Origin: an uncultured Clostridia bacterium | GTDB lineage: Bacteria > Bacillota > Clostridia > Christensenellales > Borkfalkiaceae | DNA length: 57,631 bases | Direction of reading: 5' to 3' | Assembly (NCBI GenBank): GCA_944328845.1 | Contig: CALVHV010000003.1 | Span: 1 to 57,631, forward strand | Shown here: piece by piece, positions 16,159-24,016 of the stretch | Layout: the number at the start of each line of letters is the position of its first letter | How positions within the stretch are numbered: the stretch's first letter is position 1 | Notes under the pieces: generated by a model | Told to the model about the DNA's origin: nothing | The model's database searches: none | The model's input: the letters and a program-made list of their open reading frames with translations, nothing else | Program-made: the position numbers and the translations under genes

Positions 16159-16929
16159 CTATCGTTGCTCGCGGCGGTACAGGTACATGGTCGTACCCGC
16201 CGCGTCCGTGCCGATGCTGTATTTTTTGAGATACGGCGTCAGCTTTTCCATCAGTTTTTTAAACGAGTTGCACCCGAAGTTCTTGGGCACAAAATCGGAA
16301 TATTTCTGCTTCATCTCCGAAGAGATCTGCGAATAGTACGCTTTTCCGCTGTTGTCGATCATGCGGTCAATGATGTTGTGCAGATCGCTCTTGCGTTTGT
16401 TGTCGAGGATCTCTTCCTGCGACGGCGCGGGCTGCGCCTTTTCGGCGGGCTGAACCTTTTCCTTCCTGCCCTTGGCAGGGGCGGCGGGTTTGACTTCCGC
16501 ATTGGCGTCCAGATAGATAAATTCGTTAAAAGCGTTGACAAAATTCTGATTGACGCTTCTTCCGCCCATACCGATGACTGTCTTGTCCCGCTCGCGCAGC
16601 TCGCGGACCAGTCGGGTATAATCGGAATCCCCTGCAGCGATGATAAAGGCGTCTATATCCTTTTCGAAAAGGATGATAAGGGCCTGGATGATGAGGGCGA
16701 TATCGATGGTGTTTTTGCGGGGCTGCACTTCGAACTGTTGCTCCGCCGTCATGGAAAAGCGATTGACTTCCTCTTTCCAGCCCTTGACGGCAGCCTTTGA
16801 CCAGTCGGCAAAAATACGCTTGACGACGATATTGCCGTAGTTAGACGCCTCGTCAAATATTTGTTTTGCGGAAGACGACGGGACATTTTCCGCATCGATA
16901 AGCACCGCAACATTGTTGATTTTTTCCAT
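16159..16929 (-). CDS. NYN domain (LabA/DUF88-type) and LOTUS/OST-HTH protein
   Basis: A 256-residue protein. The N-terminal NYN (PIN-like) nuclease fold is marked by VAVLIDAENVP, NTIDIALIIQAL and IIAAGDSDYTRLV, which supply the acidic residues of the putative active site. A linker rich in Pro, Ala and Lys (about 165-195) leads to a C-terminal winged-helix segment (KSDLHNIIDRMIDNSG to LTPYLKKYSIG) of the OST-HTH/LOTUS type, often RNA-binding. A cytoplasmic RNA-processing or RNA-binding role is likely from the family; no target is known. The ATG at 16929 follows a GGGGGCAGG site. Confidence 0.85.
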   Translation of the reverse strand: MEKINNVAVLIDAENVPSSSAKQIFDEASNYGNIVVKRIFADWSKAAVKGWKEEVNRFSMTAEQQFEVQPRKNTIDIALIIQALIILFEKDIDAFIIAAGDSDYTRLVRELRERDKTVIGMGGRSVNQNFVNAFNEFIYLDANAEVKPAAPAKGRKEKVQPAEKAQPAPSQEEILDNKRKSDLHNIIDRMIDNSGKAYYSQISSEMKQKYSDFVPKNFGCNSFKKLMEKLTPYLKKYSIGTDAAGTTMYLYRREQR

Positions 16930-16977
16930 ACCTGCCCCCTTTTGCAGCGAAGAACTACGTTCTCTGCAGATAAGATC

Positions 16978-17006
16978 ATTATAGACGATTTGTGTATTTC
17001 TGTCAA
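16978..17006 (-). promoter_or_regulatory. consensus promoter of the NYN gene
   Basis: TTGACA (17006-17001) and TATAAT (16983-16978) match both consensus hexamers exactly, with a 17-base spacer, on the minus strand. Confidence 0.82.
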
Positions 17007-17087
17007 GCGGGGCATGCCCTTTCGCAGGAAGAGAGGAAAAAAGTGAAGAGATCAAAAAAATTTTTTTCGAAAGAGCATAAAAAACGA

Positions 17088-17116
17088 TTGAAAAATTTAC
17101 GGGAATGAGGTATAAT
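17088..17116 (+). promoter_or_regulatory. tRNA-Ala promoter
   Basis: TTGAAA (17088-17093) and TATAAT (17111-17116) with a 17-base spacer, 18 bases before the mature tRNA 5' end. Confidence 0.78.
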
Positions 17117-17134
17117 AAAAAAGCTTTCAGGAGC

Positions 17135-17210
17135 GGGGATGTAGCTCACCCGGTAGAGCGATACGTTCGCAACGTATAGGTAGTCAGTTCGAGTCTGATC
17201 ATCTCCACCA
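17135..17210 (+). tRNA. tRNA-Ala(CGC)
   Basis: The acceptor stem GGGGATG/CATCTCC, D-arm GCTC/GAGC, anticodon stem ATACG/CGTAT with loop TTCGCAA and T-arm with TTCGAGT form a full cloverleaf of 76 bases with an encoded CCA. The anticodon CGC reads GCG codons. The third acceptor pair is G3-U70, the alanine identity element, which confirms the assignment. A hairpin terminator follows. Confidence 0.95.
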
Positions 17211-17213
17211 AAC

Positions 17214-17241
17214 AAAAAACCACCCAAACGGGTGGTTTTTT
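17214..17241 (+). terminator. terminator after tRNA-Ala
   Basis: Perfect 12-base arms (17214-17225 and 17230-17241) around AAAC, ending in six T, begin four bases after the tRNA CCA end. The right part of this hairpin belongs to the first copy of the downstream repeat. Confidence 0.8.
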
Positions 17242-17342
17242 GTTTGGTCGGGGTTGTGAAGACGCGAACCGGCGAGGCGTAGCCTCGGCTGTTCGTGCTC
17301 GCAGAGCTTTGCGCTTTGCGCAAGCCCTGATCATCTCCACCA
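17226..17342 (+). repeat. tRNA-end repeat, copy 1
   Basis: This 117-base unit is identical by eye to 17360-17476. It begins inside the terminator loop, contains the small hairpins CGAGGC-GTA-GCCTCG and GCTTTGCGC/GCGCAAGC, and ends with CTGATCATCTCCACCA, the last 16 bases of the adjacent tRNA-Ala. It encodes no credible protein; ORFs across it are translations of the repeat and tRNA. Confidence 0.85.
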
Positions 17343-17359
17343 TGCAGTGTCCCCACCCC

Positions 17360-17476
17360 AAACGGGTGGTTTTTTGTTTGGTCGGGGTTGTGAAGACGCG
17401 AACCGGCGAGGCGTAGCCTCGGCTGTTCGTGCTCGCAGAGCTTTGCGCTTTGCGCAAGCCCTGATCATCTCCACCA
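17360..17476 (+). repeat. tRNA-end repeat, copy 2
   Basis: Second identical 117-base unit, 134 bases after the first, again ending in the tRNA-Ala 3' terminus including CCA. A 17-base spacer separates the copies and itself rebuilds the left arm of the CCACCC/GGGTGG hairpin, so every unit is preceded by a terminator-like stem. Confidence 0.85.
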
Positions 17477-17688
17477 AGTCAAAATAATCCGAATCTTTTA
17501 GCTGCAACCGATTGGTGTTGGAATCTGTACTCAAAACATTGTACAGAACAATTATAACCCTATTCATTTAAATCATCATAAGAGTTGACCACAATAAACA
17601 CCCCCGTCAAAATCCGCAAAAATAAGATTTTAGCACCTATAGCAACGCATTTTGAACTTTACGGAAAAATATCACACGCCTCTAAAAA
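17477..17688. other. AT-rich intergenic region without recognisable gene
   Basis: This stretch between the tRNA repeats and the cobalamin operon terminator has no ORF with a ribosome site and no RNA I recognise. The tRNA 3' repeats next to it raise the possibility that it once bordered inserted DNA. Confidence 0.4.
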
Positions 17689-17737
17689 AAAGAAAAATCA
17701 TAACTACGCATTCAATGCATAGTTATGATTTTTCTTT
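17689..17737. terminator. terminator at the end of the cobalamin operon
   Basis: Arms of 23 bases (17689-17711 and 17715-17737) pair with one mismatch around three bases. A tracts on one side and T tracts on the other make it effective in both directions. It begins 12 bases after the cobO stop on the minus strand. Confidence 0.78.
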
Positions 17738-17749
17738 TTCTGTACAATT

Positions 17750-18280
17750 TCAGTATTCTATCCCGCGGCGGGCAATGATACCCTCGTCAAAAGGATGCTT
17801 TCTTTTACACATTTCAGTTATATAATCGGCACGACCAGCAATTTCCCGAGAAGGATCCCTGCCCGTAAGTACCACTTCCAAGGCGGCGGGACGAGTATCC
17901 AAAAAACGCACCAACTCGTCCTCGTTGACAATCCCATGATTGCAGGCAGAAACTATTTCATCCAAAACAAGCAAATCTGCTTTTTGCGCCAGCTCTGCCG
18001 CACGGCGAAAAAGAGAAGTATACGCAAGACTGCTTTCCTTTTTCTCTGTTTCTGTCATATTTGAAACACGCCCGAAGTAACGCTCTTCACACAGCACATC
18101 GACGCAGGAGAGCGTTCGCAAAACAGAAATTTCTCCAGAAACCCCGTTCTTGAAAAATTGAACGAATACCACACGCATTCCGCTCCCGGCGGCGCGCACC
18201 GCCAATCCGACGGACGCCGTGGTTTTACCCTTTCCGTCACCGCAATACAGATGCACCAGCCCCGTTTTCATATGCTGCAT
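17750..18280 (-). CDS. cobO: cob(I)yrinic acid a,c-diamide adenosyltransferase (CobO/BtuR type)
   Basis: This 176-residue enzyme transfers the adenosyl group of ATP to the corrin cobalt. It has the P-loop GDGKGKTT near the N-terminus, VVFVQFFKNG, LLVLDEIVSACNHG and VVLTGRDPSREI, all diagnostic of the CobO/BtuR family. It is the last gene of the cobalamin operon and its start overlaps the end of cobQ by 13 bases. It serves both new synthesis and corrinoid salvage. Confidence 0.95.
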   Translation of the reverse strand: MQHMKTGLVHLYCGDGKGKTTASVGLAVRAAGSGMRVVFVQFFKNGVSGEISVLRTLSCVDVLCEERYFGRVSNMTETEKKESSLAYTSLFRRAAELAQKADLLVLDEIVSACNHGIVNEDELVRFLDTRPAALEVVLTGRDPSREIAGRADYITEMCKRKHPFDEGIIARRGIEY

Positions 18281-19716
18281 CCCCCATCGATGATCTTTAA
18301 AATTTTATCCACATCCATGTTTTGCTCAAACACTTCGGCAAGGCGGTTATAATTTTTCTCTTTCAGCGCACGCACATCTTCACCCTGCTCTACTTTTTCT
18401 CCCCCTAATGCCCGCAAAATTTCAGGGACGATCCCCGCTTCGTCAAAGATCCCGTGTATATATGTGCCGTACACATTACCACTGCATACAACTGCAGAAG
18501 AGTTATCCGAAATGCCCATATGAATCTCGTACCCAGTATATTTTTGCCCGTTCAGGCAGGAAAAAACGCCGCTGACGCCTTCAATAACGCCCTTCGTTTC
18601 TCTCAGAAATTTCTCTTTACCGAATACTGTTTCTACGGGAAGCAGTCCCAGTCCCGACTCCTCGCCTCCGCATTCGCAGCCGTAAGGATCGCGAACCAGC
18701 CTGCCCAACATCTGGAAACCTCCGCACACGCCGAAAACGGGCACTCCGCGATGCGCCGCCGCCACGATCTGCTCCGCCAAGCCGCTTGATTTGAGAAAAC
18801 GCAGATCCTCTATCGTACTTTTTGTACCCGGCAAAATGATCAGATCGGGAGATGCGAACTGTGTAACCTTATCCACGTAACGGACGGAACATCCCGCAGC
18901 CCTTTCAAACGGCGCAAAATCGGTAAAATTAGAAAGCTTGGGCAAACGCATGACGGCAATATCCGCCCCCACACCGCCGCCCTTTGCATGCAGGCGTTCG
19001 GAGAGGCTGTCCTCGTCGTCTATATCCAGAGCGGTATAGGGCATCACCCCTAAAACCGGCTTACCGGAAAGACGGGCAAGAAGATCTTTTCCCTCCTCAA
19101 ACAGAGAAACATCCCCGCGAAATTTATTGACAATAAGCCCCTTGACCAAGGCGCGTTCCTGTTCCGAAAGCAAAGAAACCGTGCCGCACAATTGGGCAAA
19201 AATACCGCCGCGATCGATGTCCCCGACCAGCAAAACGGGCGCTCCGATGCGCGCGGCAAGCCCCATATTTACAATATCGTCTTTGTTGAGATTCAGCTCT
19301 ACCGGACTGCCTGCACCCTCGATGACAATAACATCGTTTTCCGCCGCCAGACTTTCGTAAGCCTCCATCACGACAGGGATCAGGCTTTTTTTATAGACAT
19401 AATATTGTCGTGCAGGCATATTCCCCGCGGGTTTGCCCATAATGACCACCTGCGAGCCGACGTCAGTCGTCGGCTTTAAAAGCACAGGGTTCATGCGTAC
19501 GTCCGGTTCTTTCCTTGCCGCTTCCGCCTGCACGACCTGCGCTCGTCCCATTTCCAGTCCGTCCTTGGTCACATAAGAATTGAGCGCCATATTCTGCGAT
19601 TTAAAAGGCGCCACGCGCAACCCGCGCTGAGCTAATACGCGGCACAGTGCCGCCGCCGTAAGACTTTTGCCCGCGTTGGACATGGTGCCTTGAATCATGA
19701 TCGGTTTTGCCTTCAT
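18268..19716 (-). CDS. cobQ: cobyric acid synthase
   Basis: ATP- and glutamine-dependent amidation of adenosylcobyrinic acid a,c-diamide at four side chains. The 482-residue protein has the N-terminal synthetase domain (MIQGTMSNAGKSLTAAALCR P-loop, FKSQNMALNS, EGAGSPVELNL) and a C-terminal class I glutamine amidotransferase domain with the nucleophile in VFGVCGGFQMLG. It lies between the threonine-phosphate decarboxylase gene and cobO, in the order of use. Family length is about 490. Confidence 0.96.
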   Translation of the reverse strand: MKAKPIMIQGTMSNAGKSLTAAALCRVLAQRGLRVAPFKSQNMALNSYVTKDGLEMGRAQVVQAEAARKEPDVRMNPVLLKPTTDVGSQVVIMGKPAGNMPARQYYVYKKSLIPVVMEAYESLAAENDVIVIEGAGSPVELNLNKDDIVNMGLAARIGAPVLLVGDIDRGGIFAQLCGTVSLLSEQERALVKGLIVNKFRGDVSLFEEGKDLLARLSGKPVLGVMPYTALDIDDEDSLSERLHAKGGGVGADIAVMRLPKLSNFTDFAPFERAAGCSVRYVDKVTQFASPDLIILPGTKSTIEDLRFLKSSGLAEQIVAAAHRGVPVFGVCGGFQMLGRLVRDPYGCECGGEESGLGLLPVETVFGKEKFLRETKGVIEGVSGVFSCLNGQKYTGYEIHMGISDNSSAVVCSGNVYGTYIHGIFDEAGIVPEILRALGGEKVEQGEDVRALKEKNYNRLAEVFEQNMDVDKILKIIDGGCSI

Positions 19717-19728
19717 CTCTCCTCCCTG

Positions 19729-20751
19729 TTATGGACAGCGCACAATTCGTGCCAACGCACTCAGAAATTTTTGATTTTCTTCATGCGTACGAACTCCTAT
19801 CCGATAAAATTTTTTTCCGTTTTCAGCAGTCAGCCCTACAAAATCTTCGCAAACTCGGATCGCAAACCCACATTCCCGAAGGCGTGCGGCAAGATCTTCT
19901 TCCCCTTCAAACAATAAAAAATTTGCCGACGAGGGGCGGGGCTGATAGCCTGCCGCGCATAAACCCGATTTCAGAAACTCGCGTTCTTTCGCCACCGTTT
20001 CACGCAGTCTGATGAGATATTGCGAATCCTTTGCCGCGGCTATTCCCGCCGCCTGTGCGACGGCCGATACGTTCCACGGCTGCATTTTTTTTGAAATTTC
20101 CGCCAGCTTTTCCGCCTCTCCCAAAAGATACCCCAGCCGCACCCCTGCCAGCGCGTAACTCTTTGTGAAAGCCTGCAAAACATAAACCCCGCCGCCTTCA
20201 AGCAATTCGGAAAGAGTATAGCCCGGCGATTGGGTAAAATCGAAAAAACAACCGTCAACAAAAAACTCAACGCCCGTACGCTGACACATCTCGCGCAACT
20301 TGAAAATTTCCGTTCGGGTGAACAGGTATCCGTCAGGATTATTTGGTGCACACACAAACAGCGTGCGCACCCCACGCAAGGCACTTTCCTTCACCGAATG
20401 CAATCCCAGAAGATATCTGACCTGCCCGCCATAGGCAGCAACTGCGTTTCCGTACTCGGAAAAAGTGGGCGCAAGTACCGCAGCTCCTTCCCCTGCATGC
20501 ACCGCCGCATATGCGTAGATGAGTTCCGCCGCGCCGTTGCCCGCAAGGACGTTTTCTGCGCGCACACCTTCTTTTTCCGCAAGAGCCTCCCGCAGACGGG
20601 TGCAATGCGGATCGGGATAGCGATCGGAACGATCGAGTGCGCACAGGCATGCCTCGCGCACCTTCTCGCTCATTCCCAAAGGACTGATATTGACCGAAAA
20701 ATCGTACTTCGCACACAGATCTCCCCCGTGCGAATCTTTTCCAAACCGCAT
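19729..20751 (-). CDS. cobD: L-threonine-O-3-phosphate decarboxylase
   Basis: A PLP enzyme of 340 residues with the histidinol-phosphate aminotransferase fold. It would make (R)-1-amino-2-propanol phosphate for the lower-loop linker of cobalamin. Visible motifs are FSVNISPLG near the N-terminus, GNGAAELIYAYA, CAPNNPDGYLF and the PLP lysine in FTKSYALAGVRLGYLLG. Context between cbiB and cobQ supports CobD over histidinol-phosphate aminotransferase. Note that 'cobD' here follows the Salmonella naming. Confidence 0.91.
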   Translation of the reverse strand: MRFGKDSHGGDLCAKYDFSVNISPLGMSEKVREACLCALDRSDRYPDPHCTRLREALAEKEGVRAENVLAGNGAAELIYAYAAVHAGEGAAVLAPTFSEYGNAVAAYGGQVRYLLGLHSVKESALRGVRTLFVCAPNNPDGYLFTRTEIFKLREMCQRTGVEFFVDGCFFDFTQSPGYTLSELLEGGGVYVLQAFTKSYALAGVRLGYLLGEAEKLAEISKKMQPWNVSAVAQAAGIAAAKDSQYLIRLRETVAKEREFLKSGLCAAGYQPRPSSANFLLFEGEEDLAARLRECGFAIRVCEDFVGLTAENGKKFYRIGVRTHEENQKFLSALARIVRCP

Positions 20752-20759
20752 ATCCCCTC

Positions 20760-21746
20760 CTAAAACGCCACAAACAAGATCGGCGCAGCGATCGCCGAAA
20801 ACAATACGAGCGCAATAAAAGCGGTAACATACATCAGCCGATTCGCCCGCACGATATCTTTGGGTTCAATTTCGCGTATCGCATCGCCTATGTACGGCTT
20901 TTGATGCAAAACTCCGTGATAGATCGCATCACCCGCAAGGCGTAACCCCAACGCTCCCGCGCAAACGGATTCCGTCTGAGCCGAATTGGGAGAGGCGTGT
21001 TTGCGCCTATCCCGACGCCAGATACGGAAAGCGTTGCACGGACGATACTGAAGTATCACGCTCGCCAACAGCATAAACAACGCACTCAATCGCGCAGGAA
21101 TGTAATTGAAAACATCGTCCGTGCGCGCCGCTGCCTTTCCGAAATACAGATAGCCGTTTTCTTTATACCCGACCATCGAATCCATGGTGTTGATCGCCTT
21201 ATACAAAAATCCGCCCGCGGCTCCGCCGAGAAAGAGAAAAAATAAGGGAGCAATGACGCCGTCCGATGTGTTTTCAGCTACCGTTTCCACCGCCGCGCGC
21301 GCAATACCCGCTTCGTCGAGTACGCTCGTATCCCTGCCTACGATCATAGACACCGCATAGCGCGCGCCCTCAACGTCTCCTTCGCAGAATTTCTTGTAAA
21401 CTTTACAGCTTTCCTTTCGCAAGCTGTGCGCCGCAAGGATCTGCCAGCAAAAAACAGAGGAAAGAGCGAGATATGCGTACGGACTCCACCAAAAACACAG
21501 AGCAAGAAGCCCCGCGGGAATACCCGCCGAAAGGATGCATACGAAAAAGACCAAAAAGACACCGCCTGCCGTTTCACCCGCAGGAGTTTTTGGGAAAATT
21601 TTGCGCAACCCCTTTTCGAATACGGAGATCAGCTTCCCGATCGCCACGATGGGATGCGGAATCGGGCGCGGGTCTCCGATCAGAAGATCGATCAAAAAAC
21701 CGATCAGAATGGAATAAAAAGTAAGCCGAAAGAGCGTCAGCGCCAT
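20760..21746 (-). CDS. cbiB: adenosylcobinamide-phosphate synthase (CbiB)
   Basis: A membrane protein of 328 residues with several hydrophobic helices and the conserved DLLIGDPRPIPHPIVAIG, GRDTSVLDEAGIARAAVETVAENTSDG and NTMDSMVGYK segments. It joins aminopropanol phosphate to adenosylcobyric acid. It starts within the last bases of the phosphatase gene upstream and is followed after eight bases by the decarboxylase that supplies its substrate. Confidence 0.95.
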   Translation of the reverse strand: MALTLFRLTFYSILIGFLIDLLIGDPRPIPHPIVAIGKLISVFEKGLRKIFPKTPAGETAGGVFLVFFVCILSAGIPAGLLALCFWWSPYAYLALSSVFCWQILAAHSLRKESCKVYKKFCEGDVEGARYAVSMIVGRDTSVLDEAGIARAAVETVAENTSDGVIAPLFFLFLGGAAGGFLYKAINTMDSMVGYKENGYLYFGKAAARTDDVFNYIPARLSALFMLLASVILQYRPCNAFRIWRRDRRKHASPNSAQTESVCAGALGLRLAGDAIYHGVLHQKPYIGDAIREIEPKDIVRANRLMYVTAFIALVLFSAIAAPILFVAF

Positions 21747-22306
21747 ATTTTTCCCTCAACTTGCAGGCATTCGTTTTCCCAAACGGCAGAATAGCCCTGT
21801 CCGTTTTCCGTGTGCCAATCGTAAAAACTGCGTTTTTGCGCCGCATAGGTTTCCAATACAGACATGATCGTGCCGCTATGGACAATAAGCGCCGCACTCT
21901 CCCCCTCTTTCAGACTCGAACAGAACCGCGCAAACGCCGCCGCGCAGCGGGCGCGGAACTCTTTCGGCGATTCCCCGTGCGGAAAGGCCATCTCTCCGCC
22001 TGAATCCACCCATGCCTGATAATCGGGATTTGAACTTAATTCGATATAATTCTTATTTTCAAAATCGCCGAAATCACACTCGCGAAAATCGCGTACAACA
22101 AACTGCTCTCTGCCCGGATACAATATCTGCGCGCTCTCGCGACAGCGCAGCAACGGCGACACTGCCACGATATCCGCCTGCGGCGCAACGCGCAAAGCCA
22201 GACTTTCCCGACCCGACGCACAGAGCGGTTCATCCGTCCTTCCGATGTAGCGTTTTTGCTCGTTGCCCGCCGTCTTCCCGTGGCGGATAAGATAAATTTT
22301 GTTCAT
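21737..22306 (-). CDS. cobC: histidine phosphatase, probable alpha-ribazole phosphatase
   Basis: A 189-residue phosphoglycerate-mutase-like phosphatase. YLIRHGKTAGNEQKRYIG carries the catalytic RHG histidine, VSPLLRCRESA the second arginine, and ALIVHSGTIMSVLE the second histidine. In the operon its likely role is removing the phosphate from alpha-ribazole phosphate or adenosylcobalamin phosphate. The ATG at 22306 overlaps the stop of the short CobU-like gene by four bases; an earlier in-frame start would overlap that gene deeply. Function rests on context. Confidence 0.87.
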   Translation of the reverse strand: MNKIYLIRHGKTAGNEQKRYIGRTDEPLCASGRESLALRVAPQADIVAVSPLLRCRESAQILYPGREQFVVRDFRECDFGDFENKNYIELSSNPDYQAWVDSGGEMAFPHGESPKEFRARCAAAFARFCSSLKEGESAALIVHSGTIMSVLETYAAQKRSFYDWHTENGQGYSAVWENECLQVEGKIWR

Positions 22307-22656
22307 TTCAATACCTGTCCTATCCCTGCAAACACGCGGATGACACGATCGGCGCGCTGTGCAAGCGCGCACAATACCCTGCCCGTTTCGTCACGGAACT
22401 CCCGCTCTTTACGATCTGTCGGGACGATCCCCATGCCCACTTCGTCACAGCACACAATACAATCCCCTGCCCCGATGCGCTCCGAAAGCTGTGCAAGAAC
22501 ACGCTCTCCGCCTTGATGCGCAATCAGGCGCTCCAGATGCACGATCGCCCGTTGTTTTCCGATCTCTCCGCCGATATCCTCGTCCGCAAGTGAGTAATGA
22601 TTGCGAATATATTCCGTCTTTCCCTGTGCCCTGCCGCCGATCACCAGAACAAACAT
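22303..22656 (-). CDS. short CobU-like protein
   Basis: A 117-residue P-loop protein with GGRAQGKTEYIRN at the N-terminus and CDEVGMGIVPTDRKEREFRDETGRV at the C-terminal half, both typical of CobU. It lacks the middle third of a normal CobU (about 180 residues), including the segment with the guanylylated histidine. A very good ribosome site (GGGAGGAAGG) marks the ATG at 22656. A full-length CobU is encoded 0.8 kb upstream in the same operon, so this is a second, reduced paralogue. It could be a kinase-only or regulatory form; that is inference. Confidence 0.8.
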   Translation of the reverse strand: MFVLVIGGRAQGKTEYIRNHYSLADEDIGGEIGKQRAIVHLERLIAHQGGERVLAQLSERIGAGDCIVCCDEVGMGIVPTDRKEREFRDETGRVLCALAQRADRVIRVFAGIGQVLK

Positions 22657-22676
22657 ACCTTCCTCCCTGCCATCCT

Positions 22677-23438
22677 TTACAGCAAAGCTCCGCCGATCGC
22701 CACGGCGAGCAGCATGACGATCTCTATCACCTGTACCGTCCAGCCCGCCAGGTCCCCGGAGATACCGCCGAACATAGCGTACATCGCTGCCACGCACAGG
22801 AGATAGGCGACAAGTCCGCACGCCAGCGCGATACTGCCCAAAAGAGGCGAAAGCAACACGCAACCCGCTGCCGCAGCCGCCAGCCACAAAATACTGAACA
22901 CCGTAACTACGGTACGCTGTCCCGCATTGCGGAAGGTAGAGACAAGTCCCTCTTTCGCCGAACGGAAATTGATGACAGAAAAAGCACTCAATGCACGTTC
23001 AAAAGTATATGCGAGGGCAAAAATCGCATACAGCTCTAAAGACAGTACGGACGCCGCCGCAAAATACGCCACAAAATAAACCGCACACCAGATGATCGCA
23101 AACGCGCCTGCGTGTGAATCTTTGAGAATTTCCAACTTTCTTTCCCGCGGCTGACGGGAAGAAATCGCATCGACCGTATCGCAAAACCCGTCCAGATGAA
23201 TTCCCCCCGTATACAGCACGGGAAGAACTGTTACGAGCGCAGCGGTAAGCATTGCCGGCAATCCTGCCCAGACAAACAAATAATAAAGCCCATACCCGAT
23301 GCCGCCGAGCACCGCGCCGACCAACGGGAAAAAACAGAGCGCATAACGCATATTCTTTTCCGTCCAGCTCGCCTGCGGAACAGGGATCTTGGAATACATG
23401 GAAAAAGCTATAAACAGACCGTTGATCATCGAACGCAT
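22677..23438 (-). CDS. cobS: adenosylcobinamide-GDP ribazoletransferase
   Basis: A polytopic membrane enzyme of 253 residues that joins adenosylcobinamide-GDP to alpha-ribazole. FSMYSKIPVP at the N-terminus, then GGIHLDGFCDTVDAISS and REILKDSHAGAFA-type motifs with conserved Asp and His are diagnostic of CobS. The ATG at 23438 has AAGGAG before it and overlaps the end of cobU by 13 bases. A longer in-frame ORF upstream is not used because it would cover cobU. Confidence 0.94.
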   Translation of the reverse strand: MRSMINGLFIAFSMYSKIPVPQASWTEKNMRYALCFFPLVGAVLGGIGYGLYYLFVWAGLPAMLTAALVTVLPVLYTGGIHLDGFCDTVDAISSRQPRERKLEILKDSHAGAFAIIWCAVYFVAYFAAASVLSLELYAIFALAYTFERALSAFSVINFRSAKEGLVSTFRNAGQRTVVTVFSILWLAAAAAGCVLLSPLLGSIALACGLVAYLLCVAAMYAMFGGISGDLAGWTVQVIEIVMLLAVAIGGALL

Positions 23439-24016
23439 AAATACTCTCCTTTGTGTACCACGGGAATGGAATAAACGCTCTCCACCACCAGATCTGCTTT
23501 CTGCGCCAATGCACAGTTTAACCTTCCCAGCGAGCCGATGTATTCCGCCGTTTGGGCATCGTACCCGATGCCGTCCGAAAACACTTCGTTTGTGACGATG
23601 ACGACGTCGTTTTTTTGTGCCAGCACAGCAATTTCCGTAAGGATTTCGCCGACCGCCGCTGCAGTCTTTTCCTTCACAGTGCTTTCGCGTTTGCCTTCCT
23701 CGTCCGAAATCGGTGTCTCTGTTTCGGAAAACATGGCGTTTGCAAGGCGGTTGGAAAGACATTCCAACAAAACGACGCCGCCGCTGTAACCGACAGGAAG
23801 AGCGTTCGGACATTCAACGGTAATAAACCCTTTGCCTGCACGCTGGCAGCGATGCTTTTTCACTCGTGCGCGACCCTCTTCGCCCCAGACGCGCATAGTT
23901 GCAAAATAATATAGTTTTTTTTGCGCCGCTTTATCGGCATGCGCAAGAAAAAGGGCGTAGTTTTCGGCAAGTTCAGATTTCCCGCTCCCGCTTCCGCCTG
24001 AAAAAAGCGCAATCAC
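23426..24016 (-). CDS. cobU: adenosylcobinamide kinase / adenosylcobinamide-phosphate guanylyltransferase
   Basis: A 196-residue bifunctional enzyme. GGSGSGKSE (7-15) is the P-loop, VKKHRCQRAGKGFITVE holds the histidine that carries GMP, VVLLECLSNRLANAMF follows, and VIVTNEVFSDGIG corresponds to the EVGxGIVP region of other CobU proteins. It phosphorylates and then guanylylates adenosylcobinamide. It overlaps cobT by four bases and cobS by 13. Compare the short paralogue at 22303-22656. Confidence 0.92.
   Translation of the reverse strand: MIALFSGGSGSGKSELAENYALFLAHADKAAQKKLYYFATMRVWGEEGRARVKKHRCQRAGKGFITVECPNALPVGYSGGVVLLECLSNRLANAMFSETETPISDEEGKRESTVKEKTAAAVGEILTEIAVLAQKNDVVIVTNEVFSDGIGYDAQTAEYIGSLGRLNCALAQKADLVVESVYSIPVVHKGEYLCVR

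Noticed and set aside
17226..17476. CRISPR array
   Set aside because: Only two copies of 117 bp with one 17-bp spacer, adjacent to a tRNA and with no cas genes.
17003..17567. Minus-strand ORFs with sequences such as GGDDQTRTDYLYVANVS
   Set aside because: They are translations of the tRNA-Ala gene and the 117-bp repeats, a well-known type of false gene call.
22677..23813. 378-codon version of cobS
   Set aside because: The extra 125 N-terminal codons lie on top of cobU in another frame; the hydrophobic CobS core and ribosome site start at 23438.
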